Positions 36,575 to 44,235 of a stretch of 64,000 nt of DNA are shown here, one piece after another. The stretch lies in contig NZ_QVID01000001.1 in assembly GCF_003413745.1 (NCBI RefSeq), positions 1,054,001 to 1,118,000 of the forward strand, in the 5' to 3' direction. The stretch's first letter is position 1, and each line of letters starts with the position of its first letter. The position numbers and the translations under genes were made by a program. The notes beneath the pieces are model-generated. The model had not been told where the DNA came from. It searched no databases and was given only the letters and a program-made list of their open reading frames with translations. This DNA is from Marixanthomonas ophiurae. GTDB taxonomy: Bacteria > Bacteroidota > Bacteroidia > Flavobacteriales > Flavobacteriaceae.

Positions 36575-36644
36575 GATTAATTTCTGATTTCATACTGCTG
36601 ATTAATCTTTGCACAGCCTGTGCATCGATTAATTTGTATCTTTG
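36575..36644 (+). promoter_or_regulatory. Promoter and long dyad operator of the metal-resistance operon
   Basis: TATCTTTG (36637-36644) is a perfect -7 box just before the first cargo gene. Immediately upstream is a 33-bp dyad, 36601-36633: ATTAATC-TT-TGCACA, centre GCC, TGTGCA-TC-GATTAAT (13 of 15 arm positions pair). GATTAAT occurs three times in one orientation at 36575, 36600 and 36627, spaced 25 and 27 bp. A dimeric metal sensor bound here would block transcription. Confidence 0.6.
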
Positions 36645-36653
36645 TCAAACTTT

Positions 36654-37049
36654 ATGAAAATATTCTTTTCCATATCAATGTCAATTTTATTCTTTTTTCA
36701 GGGAATTAGCATTGATATGGACTTTTGTGGACCAATTAAAGAAATTTCAAGCATTATTACCCATTATCAAGACCATAAAGTTTATGGAGACTCTTTCCTT
36801 GAATATGTAGTTGAAGATTACATTGACAATGATGCAAAAAATGAAGGGCATCATAATAACCCAGATAAGGAGAATACACCAGTCCATTCCCATCATCAAT
36901 GTTGTCACCCTTTAGTATTAATTATTGCGAACAACAATTCGGTTTTAACCAATCGACTAAAGTTTGAAGAGAAAAAACAGTTTAACTTACATAAAGTAAA
37001 CTTCACTTCCAGATATCTGGAATCGCTTTTCCAACCCCCTAAAGTATAA
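36654..37049 (+). CDS. HYC_CC_PP-like small Cys/His envelope protein
   Basis: A 131-residue protein with an N-terminal signal-like helix (MKIFFSISMSILFFF), one early Cys (DFCGP), the histidine/cysteine cluster HSHHQCCHP near residue 90 and a terminal FQPPKV. This spacing resembles small Bacteroidota proteins at the head of metal-efflux operons. Metal binding in the periplasm is likely from composition; no activity is known. The ATG lies only 9 bases after the -7 box, so the mRNA would be almost leaderless. Confidence 0.6.
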   Translation: MKIFFSISMSILFFFQGISIDMDFCGPIKEISSIITHYQDHKVYGDSFLEYVVEDYIDNDAKNEGHHNNPDKENTPVHSHHQCCHPLVLIIANNNSVLTNRLKFEEKKQFNLHKVNFTSRYLESLFQPPKV

Positions 37050-37062
37050 TTCAGTTTTTTTT

Positions 37063-37080
37063 TAGGATAGCTATATCCTA
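37063..37080 (+). promoter_or_regulatory. Inverted repeat before the RND pump gene
   Basis: TAGGATA-GCTA-TATCCTA is a perfect 7-bp inverted repeat located 14 bp after the preceding stop and about 90 bp before the RND gene. The T-run precedes rather than follows it in the sense direction, so it is not a standard terminator; it may be an operator or an mRNA processing hairpin. Confidence 0.4.
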
Positions 37081-37168
37081 CCGTGATGCTTTTCAAAGTA
37101 AGTATCGCATCATAAACGTATTGCACCTCTTTGCATTGCGATGTTTAAACTGAATTAATACTTTTTCT

Positions 37169-40100
37169 ATGATTAACAAAATCATTTCATTTTCCATTAA
37201 TAACAAGTTTATTATTGGGCTCTTTATAGTGGCACTTGTAGGTACGGGCATTTGGTCTATGGCCACTATAAATCTGGGTTCTGTACCCGATATTACCAAC
37301 AACCAAGTACAGGTTATTACAGTGGCCCCAAATTTAGGTACTGAAGATATTGAGCAATTTGTTACCTATCCGGTAGAATTGGCAATGGCAAATCTTCCTG
37401 ACGTTATCGAGCTGCGTTCAGTATCCCGTTTTGGGCTGTCCGTGGTTACCATTGTATTTAAGGACGAGGCAGGCACTTATCTTCCCCGGCAATTGGTACA
37501 AGAGAAATTAACCGAAGTTGCTGGAGAAATCCCCGAAGGCTTCGGCACGCCATTTATGGCACCAATAACTACAGGTCTGGGCGAAATCTACCAATACACC
37601 TTAAAATTAAAAGAGGGCTACGAAGATAAATACGATGCAATGGAGCTTCGTACCATCCAAGATTGGATTGTAAAACGTCAAATGGCATTAGTCCCCGGAG
37701 TGGTCGAGGTCAATGCTTTTGGAGGTTATGTAAAACAGTATGAAGTTGCAATAAATCCTAATAAGCTGAAAAGTTTCGGTATTACAATGAATCAGGTCTT
37801 TGAAGCCTTGAAAGTCAACAATGCCAATACTGGTGGTGCTTACATTGAAAAAAACCACCAAGCAAATTTCATTCGTGGAGAAGGTTTGGCACGTAGCATT
37901 GAAGATTTGGAAAATACAGTTGTAACCACACAAAACGGAAGCCCTGTTTTAATACGGGATGTCGCCGAAAAAGTAGGCTATGGTAATCAAGTGCGTTATG
38001 GTGCGTTTACCCAAGATGGACACGAAACTGTTGGTGGACAAATTTTAATGCTGAAAGGCGAAAGCCCAGGCAACGTAGTCGAAAATGTGGAGAAGCGCAT
38101 TGTAGAAATACAAAAATCCCTACCCGAAGGCGTTTACATAGATACATTTTTAAGCCGAAGTGAACTCATTGGAAGAACCACAAGCACCGTTGAAAAAAAC
38201 CTTATTGAAGGTTCATTGATTGTGATTTTTGTGCTTGTCTTGCTTTTGGGAAGTTTCCGTGGCGGCTTGATTACCGCTTCGGTAATTCCTTTGTCATTAT
38301 TGTTCGCATTTATTTTGATGAAACAATTTGGAGTATGGGCAAACTTAATGTCCTTGGGTGCAATCGATTTTGGAATCATCGTGGATGGTGCTGTAATCAT
38401 TGTGGAAGGAATGGTATTCCACATTCATCAACGGATGAAAAAAACCACAACCGCCATAGACCAGTCTGAAATGGATGAAATAGCCTATGAATCGGCAAGT
38501 ACGATGATGAATTCGGCATTTTTCGGACAATTGATTATCCTTATTGTATTTACCCCCATTTTGTTCTTAACAGGTGTTGAAGGAAAAATGTTCCGTCCAA
38601 TGGCATTTACCTTCGGATTTGCAGTTTTAGGAGCGATTATCCTTTGTCTTACTTATGTTCCAATGATTTCTGCAATGTTCCTAAAACCTGCTAAAAATCA
38701 GAATAGTTGGTTTGCCAAATTTGAAAACAAGATTGATAGGTTCAGTGATAAAATAATGTCCGGTTTAAACAGAGGGTATGTACCATTGCTCAATTTTGCA
38801 CTTCGCTTTCGAGCTGGTGTCGTGATTGGCGCAGTTGCTCTATTACTGATTGCAGGATTTATTTTCAGCAATATGGGTGGCGAATTCATACCTAAATTTG
38901 ATGAGGGCGATATTGCGTTTCAAGCGTTGATAAAACCGGGGAGCAGTCTAACAGAGTCCATTGAAGCTTCAAAAAAACTTCAAAATCTAATTAATGAATT
39001 TCCAGAAGTAAAAACGGTAGTTTCAAGGATTGGTGTGGCCGAAATACCAACAGACCCAATGCCTATGGACATTGCCGATAGTTACATTATTCTTGAAAAA
39101 GATAAGAGTAAATGGACTTCCGCAGATAGCAAAGAAGAACTCATAGAAAAAATACAGGAAAAAATTTCAGTCGTTCCCGGCGTAAATTTCGTATTTACCC
39201 AACCCGTAGAACTTCGTTTTAATGAATTGCTTACCGGTGTTCGTGAGGACGTGGCAATTAAATTGTACGGCGAGGATTTAGAAGTGTTAGCCGACAAGGT
39301 ACAGGAAATCGCAGCGGTCATCAGAACCGTTCCCGGAGCGGCTGACCTCAATGTGGAAGCTACAAGCGGTTTACCTCAAATGACGGTGGAATATAACCGT
39401 GCAAAAATGGCCCAATATGGTGTAACCGTTGACAAGTTGAACGATTATGTAAGTGCATCATTTGCAGGCGAACAGGCAAGTGTGATTTTTGAGGGCGAAA
39501 AACGATTCGATGTGGTCATTCGTTTGGCAAAGGAATTTAGACAGGACATCAACAGCCTTAAAAATCTTTATATCGATTTGCCAAACGGAGCGCAAGTGCC
39601 TTTAAAGGAAGTGGCAGATATCAGCTACAAACCCGGGCCAATGCAGATTTCAAGGGACAATACCTCTCGTCGTATTTCGGTTGGTGTAAATGTTCGTGGG
39701 CGCGATGTGAAATCGATGGTCGAGGAAATACAGCAAAAATTGGAAACGGACGTGAAACTACCGCCAGGTTATTTTGTAACCTACGGAGGTTCGTTTGAAA
39801 ACCTTCAACGTGCTTCAGACCGATTGATGATTGTAGTGCCTATTGCACTTTTCCTAATATTCATATTGCTCTATTTTGCATTGAGTTCGTTCTCACAATC
39901 CCTAATGATTTATATGGCAGTGCCCTTGGCGGCTATTGGTGGCGTGTTTGCCCTTTGGATAAGGGGAATGCCTTTTAGTATTTCTGCCGGAGTAGGTTTT
40001 ATTGTGCTCTTTGGAGTTGCGGTTTTAAACGGGTTGGTACTGATAAACAAATTCAATGAACTAAAAGAAAGTGGAATGACAGACTTAAAAAAACGAATAT

Positions 40101-41584
40101 ACGAAGCAACGCACGAACGTTTACGACCAATTCTGCTGACGGCAACGGCGGCCATTATGGGCTTTATCCCGATGGCGATTTCTACCTCTGGTGGTGCGGA
40201 AGTACAACGTCCCTTGGCAACAGTGGTTATTGGCGGTTTGATAACCGCAACATTTTTAACGCTTGTAGTCCTTCCTGTATTGTATTATTGGCTCGAATCG
40301 AGAAAGGAACGAAACAATAACGATGGAGATGTAAGTTATGTCAACAAATCAACGAATATTGTAACTGTATTATTGATGGTTGGCGGTTTGATGGCTTCTG
40401 GAACTGCGTTTGCCCAAGACATCAATCAAGATGGTACAATTCCAAAAACATTGACCATTGATGAGGCCATTGCTCTGGCAAAACAGAATTATCCATCCCT
40501 TAAAGAGAGCCAAGCTTTTATTGAACGGGAAAAGGCTATGAAAGGCACCAGTTTTGACCTTGGTAGCACCCAAGTTTTCACGGGCAAAGAAGAATATGGC
40601 AATAATCTTCCTGGAGTACAGACCACCGTTGGTGTACAACAGGGCAATATTGATTTGCTTTCCGGATTTTCAAAATCGAAGTTTTACAAAGAGCGTATTG
40701 CCTTGGGAGAAAAGTTTTATGTGGCAAGTGAACAACAATTGGTGCGTAATGTGATGCAGGCGTATGACCAAATAAATTATTACAAGGCACAGTTGCGCTT
40801 TGCAGACCAATTGGACAGTATTTATGCCAATTTTAAGACCGCTGCCCAACTTCGGTATGATACTGGAGAAACAGGTAAGTTGGAATTTATTTCGGCCTCT
40901 TCCGAATTTCAACAGATTCAAGTATTAAGGCAACAAGCTTTTGATGATATTGAAATAGCCAAACGTGCCTTAAAACAATATTTGGGAACGGATGAATCCA
41001 TTGAAACGATTAGTGAACCATACAAAACATTGGATTTTATGGCGACATTAGATTCCACTTCGGTAGCGAATAACCCAATGTTGCAATATGCCTTGCAAAA
41101 TGCCGAAGTAAGTAAAGCAAACGTGGGCGTTGAGAAATCACAATTCCTACCGAAATTCAGCTTATCGTATGGCAGACAGGTTGTGGATGAAGTGTCAGGC
41201 TTCAACACCTATCAGGCAGGTATTAGTATTCCGTTGTGGTTTTTTCCGCAGAAGTCGAGGGTCAAGGCAGCCAAGGCAGACGCAATGGTAGCAGAGAATC
41301 AATATTTGGAACAAAAGGCCGTCACGGAAAGTCGTGTGTCGCAATTGACCAAATCCCTTGAAAAAACAAAGAAGATTTTGCAATATTACGAAGAAGGTGC
41401 ACTACTCTTGGCAGAAGAACAAATTACCACCGCACAATTGGCATCTAAAGAAGGCGAAATAGATTACGTCAATTACATCACGATTCTCAATAGTGCCATC
41501 CGCATTAAACAAAACCATTTACAATACATCAATCAGTATAACCAACAAACCATTGATATGCAATATCAATTGGGCAATTTATAA
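37169..41584 (+). CDS. CzcA/CusA-type RND metal pump fused to a TolC-like outer-membrane factor
   Basis: A 1471-residue protein. Residues 1-1045 are a complete heavy-metal RND transporter; the proton-relay helix reads AIDFGIIVDGAVIIVEG (D400, D406, E413), which resembles the zinc/cobalt/cadmium (CzcA) class more than the copper/silver class. Residues 1058-1083 are NIVTVLLMVGGLMASGTAFA|Q, a textbook signal peptide; the rest (1084-1471) is a TolC-type OMF (EAIALAKQNYPSLKESQAF, two coiled hairpins, GISIPLWFFP). It should move divalent cations from periplasm to exterior with the adaptor encoded next. Confidence 0.93.
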   Translation: MINKIISFSINNKFIIGLFIVALVGTGIWSMATINLGSVPDITNNQVQVITVAPNLGTEDIEQFVTYPVELAMANLPDVIELRSVSRFGLSVVTIVFKDEAGTYLPRQLVQEKLTEVAGEIPEGFGTPFMAPITTGLGEIYQYTLKLKEGYEDKYDAMELRTIQDWIVKRQMALVPGVVEVNAFGGYVKQYEVAINPNKLKSFGITMNQVFEALKVNNANTGGAYIEKNHQANFIRGEGLARSIEDLENTVVTTQNGSPVLIRDVAEKVGYGNQVRYGAFTQDGHETVGGQILMLKGESPGNVVENVEKRIVEIQKSLPEGVYIDTFLSRSELIGRTTSTVEKNLIEGSLIVIFVLVLLLGSFRGGLITASVIPLSLLFAFILMKQFGVWANLMSLGAIDFGIIVDGAVIIVEGMVFHIHQRMKKTTTAIDQSEMDEIAYESASTMMNSAFFGQLIILIVFTPILFLTGVEGKMFRPMAFTFGFAVLGAIILCLTYVPMISAMFLKPAKNQNSWFAKFENKIDRFSDKIMSGLNRGYVPLLNFALRFRAGVVIGAVALLLIAGFIFSNMGGEFIPKFDEGDIAFQALIKPGSSLTESIEASKKLQNLINEFPEVKTVVSRIGVAEIPTDPMPMDIADSYIILEKDKSKWTSADSKEELIEKIQEKISVVPGVNFVFTQPVELRFNELLTGVREDVAIKLYGEDLEVLADKVQEIAAVIRTVPGAADLNVEATSGLPQMTVEYNRAKMAQYGVTVDKLNDYVSASFAGEQASVIFEGEKRFDVVIRLAKEFRQDINSLKNLYIDLPNGAQVPLKEVADISYKPGPMQISRDNTSRRISVGVNVRGRDVKSMVEEIQQKLETDVKLPPGYFVTYGGSFENLQRASDRLMIVVPIALFLIFILLYFALSSFSQSLMIYMAVPLAAIGGVFALWIRGMPFSISAGVGFIVLFGVAVLNGLVLINKFNELKESGMTDLKKRIYEATHERLRPILLTATAAIMGFIPMAISTSGGAEVQRPLATVVIGGLITATFLTLVVLPVLYYWLESRKERNNNDGDVSYVNKSTNIVTVLLMVGGLMASGTAFAQDINQDGTIPKTLTIDEAIALAKQNYPSLKESQAFIEREKAMKGTSFDLGSTQVFTGKEEYGNNLPGVQTTVGVQQGNIDLLSGFSKSKFYKERIALGEKFYVASEQQLVRNVMQAYDQINYYKAQLRFADQLDSIYANFKTAAQLRYDTGETGKLEFISASSEFQQIQVLRQQAFDDIEIAKRALKQYLGTDESIETISEPYKTLDFMATLDSTSVANNPMLQYALQNAEVSKANVGVEKSQFLPKFSLSYGRQVVDEVSGFNTYQAGISIPLWFFPQKSRVKAAKADAMVAENQYLEQKAVTESRVSQLTKSLEKTKKILQYYEEGALLLAEEQITTAQLASKEGEIDYVNYITILNSAIRIKQNHLQYINQYNQQTIDMQYQLGNL

Positions 41585-41600
41585 CCTTAAAAAAAGAGAA

Positions 41601-42860
41601 ATGAAGAATATACTATTAGTAAGTACCGTATTATTTGCACTTATGTTTATAAGTTGTAACGATGCCCAAAAATCTGAACTTGGGCATAACGAAGCTGAAG
41701 GCGTATCAAAAACCAATGAAGCCAAAGAGGATGCGCACGGCGAAGAAGGTCACGATGAAGGAGAGGAAGAAGGTGGACACAGCGAGGAAGAAGGCGTTGT
41801 CGAACTTACAAAACAACAGGCCGAAACCATCGGTTTGGAAATGAAACCTTTGGAGGAACGGAATTTAGGGAACAACATTAAAGTAACAGGTACGTTGGAG
41901 CTTTTCCCACAGGACAAGGCGAACATCAGTCCGTTTGTTGGTGGAAATGTGAGTTCCATAAAAGTAATACCCGGAGATAACGTAAGCAAAGGACAGGTGT
42001 TGGCATATATAGAACACCCTGATATCATTGCAATGCAACAAGATTATCAGGAAAAAAATGATGAATTGGTCTTTTTGAAACAGGATTTTGAGCGCAAGCA
42101 GACTCTTTATGATAAAGGTGTTTCTTCTGGCAAGGAATTTCAAATGGCACAGTCAAAATTTCGTTCTACAACATCCAGCGTCAATGGTTTGCGGTCCCAA
42201 TTGAGACTGTTGAGCATTAACCCGGACAAAGTGGCGGAAGGACAGATATATTCCGCTGTTCCCATTACCTCGCCTATAAGTGGGTATGTGGATGAAGTAA
42301 TGATTAGCCTTGGCGATTACGTGGCACAACAATCCAAAATGTTCTCGATAAGCGACAACTCAAAAATTTATGTCAACTTCAAAGTATATGAGAAGGACAT
42401 AAAGCAAATCAAGCAAGGGCAACAGATATATTTTTCCACGGCCTCTCGTCCAGATGAACTGCTTAAAGCAACCGTTCGGTCTGTTGGTAAAACCTTCAAT
42501 ACAGACCCAAAAGCTTTGGAAGTTCTGGCAGATATTGAAAACAAGGATAAAAACCTATTGCCGGGTATGTATGTGGAAGGGCGCATAGTGCAGGGCGAGA
42601 AAAAGGGTTTTGCCGTACCGGAAGCTGCCATTATAAAAGAAGGCGAGCAATCCTTCATTTTCATTTTGGATGAAGATGAAGAAATGGAAGCGGGCAAAAT
42701 GAAATTCAAAATGATACCCGTAACGGTCGGTATTACTGATTTAGGCTTTGTTGAAGTCAATCTTCCTGCCGAAGTTTCAAAGGATGCCAAAGTCGTGATA
42801 AACGGAGCTTATAACCTGTCTTCGGAAATGGTCAAGGGCGAACTGGAACACGGACATTAA
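41601..42860 (+). CDS. RND periplasmic adaptor lipoprotein (CusB/CzcB type)
   Basis: A 419-residue membrane-fusion protein with a lipobox (LMFISCND; Cys19), then a His/Glu-rich spacer (residues 25-65) that could bind metal, an alpha-hairpin flanked by lipoyl halves (VKVTGTLELFPQ; VIPGDNVSKGQVLAYIEHPD; SGYVDEVMISLGDYV) and a beta-barrel. It bridges inner-membrane pump and outer-membrane channel. The ATG at 41601, 16 bp after the pump stop, gives the lipobox. Confidence 0.92.
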   Translation: MKNILLVSTVLFALMFISCNDAQKSELGHNEAEGVSKTNEAKEDAHGEEGHDEGEEEGGHSEEEGVVELTKQQAETIGLEMKPLEERNLGNNIKVTGTLELFPQDKANISPFVGGNVSSIKVIPGDNVSKGQVLAYIEHPDIIAMQQDYQEKNDELVFLKQDFERKQTLYDKGVSSGKEFQMAQSKFRSTTSSVNGLRSQLRLLSINPDKVAEGQIYSAVPITSPISGYVDEVMISLGDYVAQQSKMFSISDNSKIYVNFKVYEKDIKQIKQGQQIYFSTASRPDELLKATVRSVGKTFNTDPKALEVLADIENKDKNLLPGMYVEGRIVQGEKKGFAVPEAAIIKEGEQSFIFILDEDEEMEAGKMKFKMIPVTVGITDLGFVEVNLPAEVSKDAKVVINGAYNLSSEMVKGELEHGH

Positions 42861-42876
42861 TTCAATAACAATCAAA

Positions 42877-43035
42877 GATTTTGATTCCGAGTTTGTTTAT
42901 CGTCTTAATTAATTAGTTAAAAATTAAAAAACAGGCTCGGTTCAAAATCGATTAAAAATTTAAAAATATGAAATGAGCTATAACAATGTGGATACCAACC
43001 ACAATGTTGATTGGGGAATTACATATGACCATTAA
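42877..43035 (+). other. Leader region of the PII gene: imperfect hairpin and a 20-codon frame
   Basis: GATTTTGATTCCGAG (42877-42891) and CTCGGTTCAAAATC (42936-42949) form an imperfect stem. A 20-codon frame with ATG at 42973 and TAA at 43033-43035 (MSYNNVDTNHNVDWGITYDH) follows, ending 21 bp before the PII gene. It may be a leader peptide, a remnant, or chance. Confidence 0.3.
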
Positions 43036-43056
43036 AAAACAAATAAATATCAACAG

Positions 43057-43395
43057 ATGAAAGAAATAAAAGCATTTATAAAACCAAACCGAATCCAAAG
43101 AGTCATTGAAGCACTTTCTGACAATGGATTTGAAAGTATGACCCTTTCACAAGCAGAAGGCACGGGCGCATTCAAGGCAAAAGGTGCAAGACCGTCGCTA
43201 GATTTTCACGTAACAGATAGTCCTGTGGTAAAATTGGAATTGGTCTGTCAAAATGAGGAAGCCCAAGCGGCCATTGAAACAATTATAGCCAACGCCAAAA
43301 CCGACGGGCCTGGAGATGGTATTATTTATATAGCAAATATTGAAGATGCCTTTCAGATTAAAACAGGAGATTCCTTAAAACGGCACGACCTGTAA
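43057..43395 (+). CDS. PII-like signalling protein of the metal-efflux type
   Basis: A 112-residue protein with the PII ferredoxin-like fold: MKEIKAFIKPNRIQRVIEAL at the start (PII beginning KKIEAIIRP), EGTGAF in the T-loop region, VKLELVCQNEEAQAAIETI and GDGIIYIANIEDAFQIKTG at the end. The T-loop lacks the uridylylated tyrosine of GlnB. PII-like proteins beside CusA/CzcA pumps form a separate group (PII-NG), proposed to sense metals or nucleotides. It is followed by a Fur gene after 16 bp. Confidence 0.85.
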   Translation: MKEIKAFIKPNRIQRVIEALSDNGFESMTLSQAEGTGAFKAKGARPSLDFHVTDSPVVKLELVCQNEEAQAAIETIIANAKTDGPGDGIIYIANIEDAFQIKTGDSLKRHDL

Positions 43396-43411
43396 ATCTC
43401 TTTTTAAACAA

Positions 43412-43834
43412 ATGGAAAAAATAGTTCAATTTTTAGAAAGCAAAGGGATACGACCTACGGCTATGCGCCTTATGACTTATAAACGTTTGGTGGAATTAAA
43501 GGTAGCCATCAGTCTTGGCGATTTGGAAAAGGATTTTAAGGTCAGTGAAAGAAGCACCCTATTTAGGACTATGAAAGCGTTTGAAGAAAAAGGTATTGTG
43601 CATCAAATCGAGGATGGAACAGGAGTCATAAAATACGCCCTTTGCGAAGAAAATTGTGAGTGCGAGGTCGGCAACGACCTTCATTTGCACTTTCATTGCA
43701 ACAATTGTAATGAAACTGTCTGTTTAACAGAGCATAAAATCCCTCATATCAACTTACCTGATGGCTATATTACCGAGGATATCAACTTGGTGGTAAAGGG
43801 CATTTGCGAAAAATGCAGTGGCAATTTGGATTAA
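43412..43834 (+). CDS. Fur-family metalloregulator, copy 1
   Basis: A 140-residue regulator: winged helix at residues 1-75 (RPTAMRLMTYKRLVE, SERSTLFRTMKAFEEKG) and dimerisation domain with structural-zinc CxxC pairs Cys96/Cys99 and Cys132/Cys135 and the metal-sensing HLHFH. It is more like Zur or other divalent-ion sensors than classical iron Fur, but metal identity cannot be read directly. It shares its layout with the second Fur gene 3 kb downstream and probably controls this operon. Confidence 0.88.
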   Translation: MEKIVQFLESKGIRPTAMRLMTYKRLVELKVAISLGDLEKDFKVSERSTLFRTMKAFEEKGIVHQIEDGTGVIKYALCEENCECEVGNDLHLHFHCNNCNETVCLTEHKIPHINLPDGYITEDINLVVKGICEKCSGNLD

Positions 43835-43878
43835 ACGTTTGGTTTTTAAATTTAATTATCATTTATAAATAATTAGCA

Positions 43879-44226
43879 ATGATAACAATCTATAAAAAAG
43901 AGGCTACTGTATATATGGTGGCAGAGAAAAAGCTGGATGCCAAGGATTATGAAAACTTGATACCAGTCTTAACCGAGCATATAACTGTTCATCCCGAAGT
44001 TTTCTGGTACATCGAGATGGAAAATTTTGAAGGTTGGACGGCAGAGGCACATTGGAAGGGAATTGAATTAAACCTTCCGAATGAAAAGCATTTAAAGCGT
44101 GTTGCTTTGGTGGGTAGCGTTAAATGGCAGGAGCAATTTACCGAGGTATTGCTTCCTTTTTCAGAAGCTCATATAAAATTTTATAAGACCGAAGAAAAAG
44201 ACGATGCCAAAGAGTGGATAAAATAA
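43879..44226 (+). CDS. SpoIIAA-like STAS-domain protein, copy 1
   Basis: A 115-residue protein of the SpoIIAA-like (DUF3478) family, a compact STAS-type fold: EVFWYIEMENFEGWT, LKRVALVGSVKWQEQFTEVL, and AHIKFYKTEEKDDAKEWI at the end. No signal peptide. Related proteins bind hydrophobic ligands or control partners, but no function is known in metal operons. It lies 9 bp upstream of a P-type ATPase gene, hinting at a regulatory link. Confidence 0.85.
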   Translation: MITIYKKEATVYMVAEKKLDAKDYENLIPVLTEHITVHPEVFWYIEMENFEGWTAEAHWKGIELNLPNEKHLKRVALVGSVKWQEQFTEVLLPFSEAHIKFYKTEEKDDAKEWIK

Positions 44227-44235
44227 AAATAAAAA

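Noticed and set aside
40376-41584. Separate gene for the TolC-like part of the RND fusion
   Set aside because: The frame is continuous with the pump and no stop, spacer or distinct start region is seen; in-frame ATGs lie inside the signal-like helix.
42877-42949. Imperfect repeat after the adaptor gene as a terminator
   Set aside because: No T-run follows and the arms are 44 bp apart; it is kept only as a possible leader structure.
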